Below, piece by piece: positions 1 through 8,734 of a stretch of DNA of 64,000 nt (position 1 is its first letter; each line of letters begins with the position of its first letter). The position numbers and the translations under genes are program-made. The notes under the pieces are model-generated. The model ran no database searches. It saw nothing but the letters and a program-made list of their open reading frames with translations, and was not told where the DNA came from. Source of the DNA: Phylloscopus collybita (lineage: Eukaryota > Chordata > Aves > Passeriformes > Phylloscopidae); NCBI GenBank assembly GCA_027886175.1, contig JAJNNQ010000093.1, positions 248,001 to 312,000 on the forward strand. The letters are read 5' to 3'.

Positions 1-2093
1 TGGGGAACCAGAGGGGACATTGAGGGCTCCATAGGGGACATTGAAGGCTATGGAGGGGATATTGAGGGCACCAGAGGGGATGTTGACGCCTATGGAGGCG
101 ACATTGGGGGCTCAAGAGGGGATATTTGGGATCCATAGGGGACATTGAAGGCTATGGAGGGGACATTGAAGGCTCCAGAGGGGCCATTGAGAGCAATGGA
201 GGGGATATTGGGGGCTCAGTAGGGGACATTTAGGGCGATGGAGGCGACATTGAGGGCTATGTAGGGGACATTGGGGGCTACGGAGAGGACATTGGGGGAT
301 CCAGAGGGGACATTGAGGGCTAGGGAGAAGACATAGGGGGCTATGGAGGGGACATTGGGGGCTCCATAGTGGACATTGGGGGCTCCAGAGGGGACATTGA
401 GGGCTATTAAGGGGACCTTGGGTGCTCAGGAGGGGACATTGGGGGCTCCATAGTGGAAATTGCGGGCTCTAGAGGGGACATTGAGGGCTCCAGAGGGAAC
501 ATTGGGGGCTCCATAGGGGACATTGAGAGCTATGGAGGTGACACAGGGGGCTACAGAGGGGATATTGAGGGCTATGGAGGGGACATTGGGTGCTCAAGAG
601 GGGATATTGGGGGCTCCAGAGTGGACATTGAGGGCTCCGTAGGGTACAATGAGGGCTCCAGATGGGACATTGAAGGCTCCAGAGGGGACATTGGGGACTC
701 ACGAGGGGACATTGGGGGCTAGGGAGGGGACATTGGGGGCTATGGAGGGGGCATGGGAGGCTCCAGAGGGGACATTGGGGGCTATGGAGGGGACATTAGG
801 AGTTCCATAGGAGACATTGAGGGCTATGGAGGGGACATTGGCGGCTCCGGAGGGGACATTGGCGGCTCCAGAGTGGACATTGGGGACTCAAGAGGGGGCA
901 TTGGAGGCTCCATAGGAGATATTGATGGCTATGGAGGGGACATTGGGGGCTCCATAGGAAACACTGAGTGCTCCAGAGGGGACATTGTGGGCTACGGAGT
1001 GGACATTGGTGGCTGCTGAGGGGAAATTGAGGGCTATGGAGGGGACATTTTGGGTTCCAGAGGGGACATTGAGGGCTCCAGAGAGGACATTGAGGGCTAT
1101 GGAAGGTACGTTGGGGGCTCTAGAGGGTACATTGGCGACTATGGAGGGGCCATTGTGGGTTTGGATGGGCCATTAGGGGCATGGAGGGGACATTGGGGGC
1201 TTTGGAGGGGGCACTGAGGGCTATGGAGGGGACATTGGGGTCACCTGAAGGGACATTGGGGGCTATGGAGGGAACACTGAGGGCTAGGGAGGGGTCATTG
1301 TGGGCTATGGTGGGGACACTGAGGGCTGTGAAGGGGACATTGGGGGCTCCATTGGGGACTTTGGGAACTCCATATTGGACATTGTGGGCTCTGGAGTGGA
1401 CATTCGGGGCTCCAGAGGGGACATTGGTGGCTTTGGAGAGGACATTGGGGGCTCCATAGTGGACTTTGGGAACTCCATATTGGACATTGTGGGCTATGGA
1501 GAGGACATTGGGGGCTCCAGAGGGGACATTGGGGGCTTTGGAGGGGACATTGGGGGCTCCATAGGGGACTTTGGGAACTCCATATTGGACATTGTTGGCT
1601 ATGGAGTGGACATTGGGGGCTCCAGATGGGACATTGGGGGTTGCATAGGGGACATTAGGGGCTCTTTAGGGGACATTGCGGGCTCCAGAGGGGACATTGA
1701 CGGCTCCATAGGGGACATTGCGAGCTATGGAGGGGACATTGGGGGCTCCATAAGGGACATTGCGGGCTCCATAAGGGACATTGAGGGCTATGGTGTGAAC
1801 ATTGTGGCCTATGTAGGGGACATTGGGGGCGCCATAGGGGACATTGGGGACTCCATAAAAGACATCGAGGGCTTTGGAGGGGACATTGGGGGCTATGGAG
1901 GGGATATTGGCGGCTCCGTATGGGACATTGGGGCTCCATAGGGGACATTGAGGTCTATGGTGGTACATTGGGGGCTATGGAGGTGATATTGGGGGCTCCA
2001 TACGAGACATAGAAGGCTATGGAGGGGACATTTGGGGCTATGGAGTAGACATTGGGGGCTCCAGAGGGGATATTGAGGGCTATGGAGGGGACT
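1..2093. repeat. 21-bp G-rich minisatellite array
   Basis: About 100 head-to-tail units of 21 bp, typified by GGGGACATTGGGGGCTCCAGA, with variable positions in the last third (CTCCAGA, CTATGGA, CTCCATA) and single-base changes elsewhere. The array is already running at base 1 and continues to the start of the 191-bp satellite. It is strongly strand-asymmetric: G-rich on this strand. Because 21 is a multiple of three, all frames tend to stay open for long stretches (for example 1,300-1,941), giving seven-residue Gly-Asp-Ile-type peptide repeats; I regard these as artefacts. I see no gene, promoter or RNA in it. Confidence 0.95.
1357..1671. repeat. 105-bp higher-order unit inside the minisatellite
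   Basis: The distinctive variant GACTTTGGGAACTCCATATT starts at 1,357, 1,462 and 1,567, exactly 105 bp (five 21-bp units) apart. The intervening four units also match between the first and second copies in order and type. The third copy drifts in its last two units. This is a short higher-order repeat produced by duplication of a five-unit block. Confidence 0.85.
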
Positions 2094-4990
2094 CAACTCC
2101 ACATTCCTGATATCAGTTTGTAGGAGGCCTTTGGCACAACAAGAGCAGACAAACTTCCATCTGGTGGCATATTGCGTCTGGGAGATATCCTCATTTTTAT
2201 GTAATTTCAGTAGTCATAAGCCCAGTGGCCAGGAGACAGCATTAATTACCAACGGTGGCCCCTTTCCATGGGAAACCAAAGCGTCCTCTCCAGATTCCTG
2301 ATGTCAGTTTGTAGGAGGCCGTTGGCATTACAAGGGCAGACAAACTTTCAACTGGTGGTAGATTCCATCTGGGAGAGATCCTCATTTGTATGGAATTTTC
2401 CTAGGCATAAGCCCAGTGGCAGGCACATAGCATTAGACACAAACGGTGGACCTTTTCCATGGGAAACCAAAGTCTCTACGGCACGATCCTGATGTCAGTT
2501 TTTAGAAGGCCTTTGGCACTACAAGGGCAGACAAACTTCCATTTGGTGGTAGATTGCACCTGGGAGATATCCTCATTTGTATGGAACTTCGCAGTCATAA
2601 TCACAGTGCCAGGCAGACAGCATTAGACAGGAACGGTGGTCCTTTTCCATGGGAAACCAAATTCTCCACCCCACGTTCCTGATGTCATTTCCTAGGAGGC
2701 CTCTGGCACTACAAGAGTAGACAAACTTCCAACTGCTGGTAGGTTCCATCTGGGAGATATCCTCATTTGTATGTAATTTTAGTAGCCATAATCCCAGTGG
2801 CAGGCAGACAGCATTAGACACGAACGGTAGCCCTTTTCCTTGGGAAACCAAAATCTCCGCCCCAGGATCCTGATGTCAATTTGTAGGAAGCCTTTGGCTC
2901 TACAGGGGCAGACAAACTTCCATCTGGTGGTAGATTACAGCTGAGAGACATCCGCATATGTATGTAATTTTAGTGGAATTTTAATAGGCAGAAGCCTAGT
3001 GGCAGGCACACATCATTAGACGCGAACGGTGGCCCTTTTCCAGGGGAAACCAAAGTCTCCACCCCAGATTCCTGATGTCAGTTTGCAGGAAGCATTTGGC
3101 ACTATAAGAGCAGACAAACTTATATCTGGCGATAGACTGCACCCGGGAGATGTCTTCATTTGCCTGGAATTTCAGTGGAATTTTCGTAGGCAGAAGCCCA
3201 ATGGCCGGCAGAAATCATTAGACACGAACGGTGGCCCATTTCCATCAGAAACCAAAGACACCACCCCAGGTTCCTGATGTCAGTTTTTAGGAGGCCTTTG
3301 GCACTACAAGGGCAAACAAACTTCGAACTGGTGGTGGATTCCATCTGGGAGATATCCTCATTTGTGAGGAATTTTAGCAGGCATAACCCCAGTGGCAGGC
3401 AGACACCATTAGACACGAACGGTGGCCCATTTCCATGGGAAACCCAAATCTCCGCGCTCATTGCTGATGTCACTTTGTAGGAGGCCTTTTCCAACATACA
3501 GGCAGAGAAACTTCCATCTGGTTGTAGATTGCACCTGGGAGATATCCTCGTTTCTATGGAATTTTAGTGGAATTTTAGTAGGAAGAAGCCCAGTGGCAGG
3601 CAGACAGCATTACACACGAACGGTGGCCCATTTCTATAGGAAACCAAAGTCTCCACCCCACGTTCCTGATGTCCGTTTCTAGGAAGGCTTTGGCACTACA
3701 AAGGTAGACAAACTTCCGTCTGGTGGTTGATTCAATCGGGGAGAAATCCTCATTTGTATGGAATTTCAGCAGGTAGAAGCCCAGTGGCAGGCAGACAGCA
3801 TTAGACATGAACGGTGGCCCTTTTCCCATGGGCAACCAAAGTCTCCAAGCCACGTTCCTGATGTCAGGTTTAAGGAGGCCTTTGGCAGTACAAGGGCAAA
3901 GAAACTTCCGTCTGGTGGCTGATTGCATTGGGGAGATATCCTCATTTGTATGGAATTTCAGCAGGTAGAAGCCCAGTGGCAGGCAGACAGCATTAGACAC
4001 GAACGGTGGCCCTTTTCCATGGGAAAACAAAGTCTCCAACCCATGCCCCTGATATCAGTTTGTAGGAGGCCTTTGGCATTAAAAGGACAGAGAATCTTCC
4101 ATCTGGGAAATTGCATTTGGGAGATATCCTCATTTGTAGGTAATTTTAGTAGGCTTATGCCCGCTGGCAGGCAGACAGCATTAGACACGAACGGTGGCCC
4201 TTTTCAATGGAAAAAAAAATTATCCATCCTATGTTCCTGATGTCAGTTTTTTGGAGGCCTTTGGCACTACAAGGGCAGACAAACTTCCATCTGGTGGCAT
4301 ATTGCATCTGGGAGATATCCTCATTTGTATGTAATTTCAGTAGTCATAAGCCCAGTGACAAGGAGACAGCATTAAACACCAAGGGTGGCCCTTTTCCATG
4401 GGAAACCAAAGCGTCCTCTCCAGATTCCTGATGTCAGTTTGTAGGAGGCCGTTGGCATAACAAGGGCAGACAAACTTTCATCTGGTCGTAGACTCCATCT
4501 GGGAGATATCCTCATTGTATGGGATTTTACTAGGCATAAGCCCAGTAGCAGGCACATAGCATTAGACACAAACGGTGGCCCATTTCCATGGGAAAACAAA
4601 GTCTCCACCCCACGTTCCTGATGTCAGTTTTTAGGAGGGTTTTGGCACTACGAGGGCAGACAAACTTCGACCCGGTGGTAGATTACACCTGGGAGATATC
4701 CTCATTTGTATGGAACTTCAGCACTCATAACCACAGTGCCAGGCAGACAGCATTAGACAGGAACGGTGGTCCTTTTCCATGGGAAACCAAAGTCTCCACA
4801 CTAGGTTCCTGATGGAAATTTGTAGGAGGCCTTTGGAACCACAAGGGCAGAGAAATTTCCATCTGGTGTTAGATTGCACCTGGGAGATATTCTCATTTGT
4901 ATGGAATTTCAGTAGTCATAAGCCCATTGGCAAGCAGCCCGCATTTAACACCAAGGGTGGCCCTTTTCCATGGGAAACCAAAGCGTCCTC
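2094..4990 (+). repeat. 191-bp satellite array, forward, left segment
   Basis: About 15 head-to-tail monomers. Landmarks in order within a monomer are TTTCCATGGGAAACCAAAG, GATGTCAGTTTGTAGGAGGC, GGCACTACAAGGGCAGACAA, ACTTCCATCTGGTGGTAGAT, GGGAGATATCCTCATTTGTA and GGCAGACAGCATTAGACACG. The usual spacing of the CCATGG landmark is 191 bp (for example 4,588 to 4,779). Some monomers are about 202 bp because the segment TGGAATTTTAG is duplicated. The array begins mid-monomer, directly against the minisatellite, at about 2,090-2,098, and is cut by the provirus at 4,991. No gene is seen; the recurrent 74-codon open frames are by-products. Confidence 0.95.
4985..4990. repeat. Left target-site duplication of the provirus
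   Basis: GTCCTC lies immediately left of the retroviral LTR and is repeated immediately right of it at 8,729-8,734. The flanking satellite reads GTCCTCTCCAGATTCC across other uninterrupted monomers (around 4,410 and 9,900), so the pre-insertion site is recognisable. The next base, T, is shared with both the LTR start and the right flank, so the duplication may be read as 6 or 7 bp. Six bp is usual for alpha- and betaretroviruses. Confidence 0.85.
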
Positions 4991-5069
4991 TATGACTCTG
5001 CAAAAATAATATGTGCAGGCCTTAGCTGAAAATTCAGCATGAAGAGTTTTATTGTTAGGTTTAGAATAG
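4991..5069 (+). repeat. 5' LTR remnant (start of U3)
   Basis: Bases 4,991-5,069 match 8,013-8,091 base for base (79 of 79). At 5,070 the match to the 3' LTR stops, and pol-linked sequence begins after a short run of telomere-like TTTAGG words (GTTAGGTTTAG just before the junction, GTTTAGGTTTA just after). This is the left edge of the internal deletion. The exact LTR start is uncertain by one or two bases: it reads TATGAC, so the canonical TG would be at 4,993. Confidence 0.93.
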
Positions 5070-5541
5070 GTTTAGGTTTAAAATGTTCAGTGCTGATGTC
5101 CAATTTCATTTAGAGCTGAAAACTATGCAAAGCAGAAAACCACTTAATGCACTGACAGTGTTCACAGACGCGTCGGGTAAATCTCACAAGTCGGTAATGA
5201 CTTGGCGAGATCCCGATTCACATCCGTGGGAATCTGATGTTGCAGAGGTGGAAGGCTCACCTCAGGTTGCTGAATTGGCTGCAGTTGTCAGAGCATTTGA
5301 AAAATTTTCTGAACCCTTTAATTTAGTGACAGATTCCAGTTATGTAGCAGGGATAGTTTCTAGAGCAGAACAGTCTGTGCTGCAAGAAGTCTCTAACATC
5401 ACACTTTTTCAGTTGCTTTCTAAGCTCGTGAAACTTATTTCTCTCTGAGAACACCCCTTTTTTGTGATGCACACCAGGTCACACACAGAACTCCCAGGAT
5501 TCATTGCAGAGGGAAACAAGAGAGCTGATGCTCTTGCCACC
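5070..5541 (+). pseudogene. Retroviral pol remnant: RNase H domain
   Basis: This is the remains of the RNase H domain, which degrades RNA in RNA:DNA hybrids during reverse transcription. The open stretch 5,083-5,448 shows FTDAS with the first catalytic Asp (residue 29), an AELAAV segment with the Glu (residue 64) and TDSSYV with the next Asp (residue 84). A TGA at 5,446-5,448 interrupts it. The same frame resumes with a HTRSHTELPG segment and GNKRADALA, which holds the last Asp and closes the domain near 5,541. The upstream reverse transcriptase is absent: the frame meets the LTR remnant at 5,070 and a stop at 5,062-5,064. The ATG at 5,083 is only the first Met after the deletion junction, not a natural start. 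The motifs are those of class II pol. It is non-functional because it is truncated and contains a stop. Confidence 0.9.
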
Positions 5542-6567
5542 ACCGTGGAGATAGCTCCTCTGCCAAATCACTTTGAGCAAGCAAGAATCAGTCACCAACT
5601 CCATCACCAAAATGCACCTGGACTGGTCAGGCAGTTTAATTTAACTCGTGACCAAGCCAAAGCAATTGTAAACAACTGTTCACAATGTAACAAATGTGCA
5701 ATCTCATCTCTGCCCACAGGTGTCAATCCCCGAGGTTTGTCCAGCTGTGAAGTGTGGCAATCAGACGTCACGCACTTTGCCCCTTTCGGAAAGCAAAAGT
5801 TCGTGCATGTCTCTGTCGACACGTTCTCAGGAGCTGTTTTTGCATCTGCCCACACAGGAGAGAAAGCTGGAGATGCTATCAAGCATTTTATCCAGGCTTT
5901 CGCTGTATTAAGCATCCCAAAGTCCTTGAAAACAGATAATGCTCCAGCATACACATCTAAAGAATTCAGCAACTTTTTACAGCAATGAGAAGTAAAACAC
6001 AAAACAGGGATTCCCCACTCTCCCACAGGCCAAGCAATTGTGGAGAGGACTCATCTTAACCTCAAAAGAGTCCTCAGTCAGCAGCAACCAATCCTCAAAA
6101 TTGAACCACCATCTGTGAGATTGGCCCGTGCTCTGTTCACTTTGAATTTTCTTAACTGTTCCTTTGAGACCATGAACCCGCCGGTGACAAGGCACTTTCG
6201 AGGGAGCTCTCTGTTAGAACCCCATGAAAGGCCAAAGGTCCTTGTCAAAGATCCAGAAACTTTGAGGATACAGAGTCCTCATGATTTAGTCACCTGGAGG
6301 CGCGGGTACGCCTGTGTCTCCACTCCCACCGGCTTGCGGTAGATTCCCTCCCGATGTGTGAGACCCTATGTCCCCAAAACATCAGAAGCAAAAGTGCCCC
6401 AGGCAGCTGTCGCCTCCTGGAGAAAGAGAAAAAAAGATGAAGAACAGGAAGGTTCAGACACAGAGCCTTCTTGTCCAGTTAGTATTCCTTCCTGGATGTT
6501 TTGGCAAGAGGAAGAAGCAGAAGAGCTGCTTCCTCTTGCTGAGTGTTTTCAGTGTTTGTTTAACTAA
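5542..6567 (+). pseudogene. Retroviral pol remnant: integrase
   Basis: The integrase region is in the same frame as the RNase H remnant. An HHCC zinc-binding pattern is visible (ISHQLHHQN followed by NNCSQC). The catalytic core keeps all three acidic residues: Asp in WQSDVTHF, Asp in KTDNAPAY (codon at 5,935) and Glu in GQAIVERTH (codon at 6,043), with 35 residues between the last two, the classic D,D35E spacing. Two stops break it: TGA at 5,986-5,988, inside the D-to-E interval, and TAG at 6,340-6,342, near the usual C-terminal end. The same frame continues as a Lys/Glu-rich tail to TAA at 6,565-6,567. Apart from the stops no frameshift was seen over the whole pol remnant. The family would insert viral DNA into host chromosomes; this copy cannot encode a complete enzyme. 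The motifs suit class II (alpha/beta-type) retroviruses. Confidence 0.92.
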
Positions 6568-6570
6568 ATT

Positions 6571-6589
6571 CTTTTCTTTTAAGTTACAG
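6571..6589 (+). promoter_or_regulatory. Probable env splice acceptor
   Basis: A pyrimidine-rich run (CTTTTCTTTT) is followed by AAGTTACAG, placing an AG at 6,588-6,589, 22 bases before the env ATG and just after the pol stop. Position and form fit the 3' splice site used to make subgenomic env mRNA in simple retroviruses. The matching donor would lie in the deleted 5' part, so it cannot serve in this copy. Confidence 0.55.
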
Positions 6590-6611
6590 AACTACAGGCC
6601 TGGTGGTCAGC

Positions 6612-7979
6612 ATGGAAATTCGTAGTTCGAGAGTGTTTGCATTTGTGATGCTGCTCAGTTTGCCAACCCTGGCTTTCTTCTGGATTGTCCCACAGCCAAA
6701 AACCAATGTGTGGAAAACCCTTGCACAGAGTCTAGGCCAAGATCACATTTGTCTAGCCTCAGCCTCAGCCCAAAATCCCATGTCTGCCTGCTTAGTAGGG
6801 ATCCCTGCAAAAGAAGAAGAGTATCCTCAACCACTCCTCCGGTAGCGTCAAAGTTTTAATCAGAAACCTAGCGCAGTTAAAGAGTTTCAAGAAATAAATG
6901 AGCCCCCTTCTACTGTTGTTAAAAATCCCCTTGCTTTTTGGAAACAATGGTCTCAGTCTCTCGGCCGCCCCCACCTGGAGCCCCAAGAATTAGAACTCCT
7001 TGGGTCCTCCAAAGCTCCTTTTTGTGTTCAATTTATGTATACCCCACCCAAAGAGCAAGAAAAGTCGTTTTACAATTTGAGACAAGCTGAAATTTCTTAT
7101 ATGGCAACAAACTGGTGTGCAAAAATTGTTCATGTCCTTACTTTTTCTGCTAGCAATTCCCTTTCCCTTCCCAAAGGTTTTTTCCTTGTTTGTAGTGACA
7201 GAGCCTTTACTGGGATCCCAGCTCGTCTCATTGGAGGTCCTTGCACTCTGAGTAAGCTGAGCCTTTTTACCCCTAACATGACTCAAATTCTCAATTGGCA
7301 CAAGAAAAATTCCTCTCTAAAAGTTCAGAAGAGAGACTTGACAAGTCTTAATTCGGATTGCAATTCAGAAATTATCCATTGGTCCAGGGCAAAAGCAGCA
7401 GCCCTGTCAGTTTTTTTACCTTGGGTTTCAATTGCAAAGTCTGTGGGAGAATTAGGCCAATTAGAATGTTGGGTAGCTAAACAAGCAAATTTAACATCTC
7501 GTGCTATAAGTGACCTCTTATCAGACGAACAGATAACTAGACGGGCAACGCTCCAAAATAGAGCTGCCATTGATTACTTGCTTTTGTTGAATCAACATTC
7601 GTGCGAGGAGTTCGAAGGACTCTGCTGCTTCAACCTATCATCTAAAGCAGAAGACGTCAGAAAATCTGTCCACCAGCTACGAGGGATGGTCAGTTCCATC
7701 AAAGAAGAAATAGGAGACTGGTTTGACAACATCTTTTCAGGTGTCGGACTTTCTAAAGTTGCCAGCTCATGGATCAAAACAGGACTGTTAGTGTTGTTCA
7801 TTGTATTAGTTGTGGCCTTTGCTTTTAGTTTAGTAAAAAGTTTGATCATGCGTGCAGTTTTTTCCACTTCCACCCCCTCTGTGCATTCAGTGCATTCAGT
7901 AGAGCCAGCCAACGAATTTCCGCTAGACAAAGTTACCAGCAGTGAAAATAGCTCAGAAGTTTACACACCAGATCAGTAA
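6612..7979 (+). pseudogene. Retroviral env, one in-frame stop; alpharetrovirus-like TM subunit
   Basis: A 455-codon frame beginning at ATG 6,612 with a hydrophobic signal segment (VFAFVMLLSLPTLAFFWIV). It is broken by TAG at 6,843-6,845 and then open to TAA at 7,977-7,979. SU is short and cysteine-poor. The SU/TM boundary is probably at QKR (about 7,326-7,334). In TM, counted from that point, cysteines at residues 9 and 44 flank a hydrophobic stretch (AAALSVFLPWVSIAK), an internal fusion segment. An immunosuppressive-type helix follows (LQNRAAIDYLLL, about 7,551-7,586), then a CX6CC motif (7,602-7,628) and a membrane anchor (about 7,776-7,838). Cysteines 9 and 45 around an internal fusion peptide are known from avian sarcoma/leukosis Env. 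Possible N-glycosylation sites include NMT, NSS, NLT and NLS. The last 41 residues are Ser/Glu-rich with a repeated HSV word. The family mediates receptor binding and membrane fusion; this copy is interrupted. Confidence 0.9.
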
Positions 7980-7980
7980 C

Positions 7981-8012
7981 AAAAAAAAAAAAAAAAAAAA
8001 AAAAGGGGGAAG
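7981..8012 (+). other. Polypurine tract with 24-A run
   Basis: Twenty-four adenines, then GGGGGAAG, sit between the env stop and the first base of the 3' LTR. This is where a retroviral polypurine tract primes plus-strand DNA synthesis. The purine run ending in Gs is typical. The A-run is unusually long and could have expanded by slippage or be misjudged in length by sequencing. Confidence 0.88.
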
Positions 8013-8728
8013 TATGACTCTGCAAAAATAATATGTGCAGGCCTTAGCTGAAAATTCAGCATGAAGAGTTTTATTGTTAGGTTTAGAATAGTCTGCAAAA
8101 TTCAAGAAAGCCCTTTTGTCTTAAGATGTATTGCTTGTTTTAATATGTAACTTTTTGTAGTTCCAATAAGAGTTTCTAGGACAGCTTTGCCCCTGCTTAG
8201 AATCTTTCTTTTATTAGTTCTCCCCTGCCTTACCTCCTTTGTCATGCATAATTATCCTCGTGTCCATCATTTAATTCTTATCTTTGAAGTACAGTAGAGC
8301 TAGCCATTCATTTTGCAAAACTGTTCTCGGCCCATCCCAAAACTTGTGCTAGATTTGTTAGAACCTAAATGACTTAATTTAGCATGATGTATTTAGACTG
8401 TTTTATTAGTAACTGTAACTTAGAATCCACCCCAGAATTGTAGTATTAAACCGCCCACCACCCCAGGCTCAGGGTCTCTCTCTCCAGAGGCACCAGCCTG
8501 GGGTGGCTGGGGGGATCATCCTGACCCCCTTCCCCCCGCCCCCGAATAAAGCCTCTGTTCCCTAGAAAATTCAAGAGAGAGTCCCTTCTTTCTTCAATCC
8601 GGACTTGACAGCGTTATCCAGTGACAAGACACGAACCCCCATAAAGTGACTGGTTGGGGCGTGCCGAGAGCTGCCGGGTAGGCCAGGCTAGACACTGAGC
8701 CAGGCCAGAGCAGGCACGCACTGCAACA
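8013..8728 (+). repeat. 3' LTR of the provirus (716 bp)
   Basis: The left edge is set by the polypurine tract and by identity of the first 79 bp to the 5' remnant. The right edge is set by the terminal CA at 8,727-8,728 and the adjoining target duplication. It contains an AT-rich U3, a weak TATA-like TATTAAA at 8,444-8,450, a C-rich stretch (about 8,520-8,543), a polyadenylation signal and a GC-richer U5. Promoter activity cannot be judged from sequence. Confidence 0.88.
8545..8550 (+). promoter_or_regulatory. LTR polyadenylation signal AATAAA
   Basis: AATAAA directly follows the C-rich stretch and precedes a T/C-rich segment (TTCTTTCTTC, about 8,586-8,596), the normal arrangement at the R region of an LTR. 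Confidence 0.75.
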
Positions 8729-8734
8729 GTCCTC
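8729..8734. repeat. Right target-site duplication of the provirus
   Basis: GTCCTC repeats the left copy at 4,985-4,990. The satellite monomer resumes at once with TCCAGATTCC, in phase with the sequence interrupted on the left. Confidence 0.85.

Larger units (their letters stand above)
4991..8728 (+). mobile_element. Degenerate endogenous retrovirus, class II-like, internally deleted
   Basis: A 3.7-kb provirus inserted in a satellite monomer. In order it holds 79 bp of 5' LTR, pol from RNase H onward, env, a polypurine tract and a complete 3' LTR, bounded by a GTCCTC duplication. Missing are most of the 5' LTR, the primer-binding site, gag, protease and reverse transcriptase. The 79 bp of 5' LTR are identical to the start of the 3' LTR, and both outer ends and the target duplication are intact. 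The element therefore integrated normally, and the deletion happened inside it, either before integration (a defective genome) or afterwards. Pol carries three in-frame stops and env one. The class II assignment rests on the pol motifs and the 6-bp duplication. The Env layout resembles avian alpharetroviruses. It is not present in the inverted right half of the array. Confidence 0.93.

Noticed and set aside
1300..1941. 213-codon open frame of Gly-Asp-Ile-type heptapeptide repeats
   Set aside because: The DNA unit is 21 bp, so any stop-free unit keeps a frame open. Several frames on both strands are open over the same bases, and no start context, splice site or non-repeat domain accompanies it.
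5050..5082. Interstitial telomere repeat
   Set aside because: Only a few TTAGG/TTTAGG words, not a TTAGGG array, and the first part also occurs in the intact 3' LTR at 8,077-8,085.
5604..6026. Reverse-strand open frame of 140 codons over integrase
   Set aside because: It is the shadow of the integrase frame, which has clear catalytic motifs on the forward strand.
7035..7979. ATG at 7,035 as a separate gene start
   Set aside because: The frame is open upstream to the env signal segment at 6,612 except for one TAG at 6,843-6,845, so 7,035 is an internal methionine of env.
4991..8728. A functional retrovirus
   Set aside because: gag, protease, reverse transcriptase, the primer-binding site and most of the 5' LTR are missing, and pol and env carry in-frame stops.
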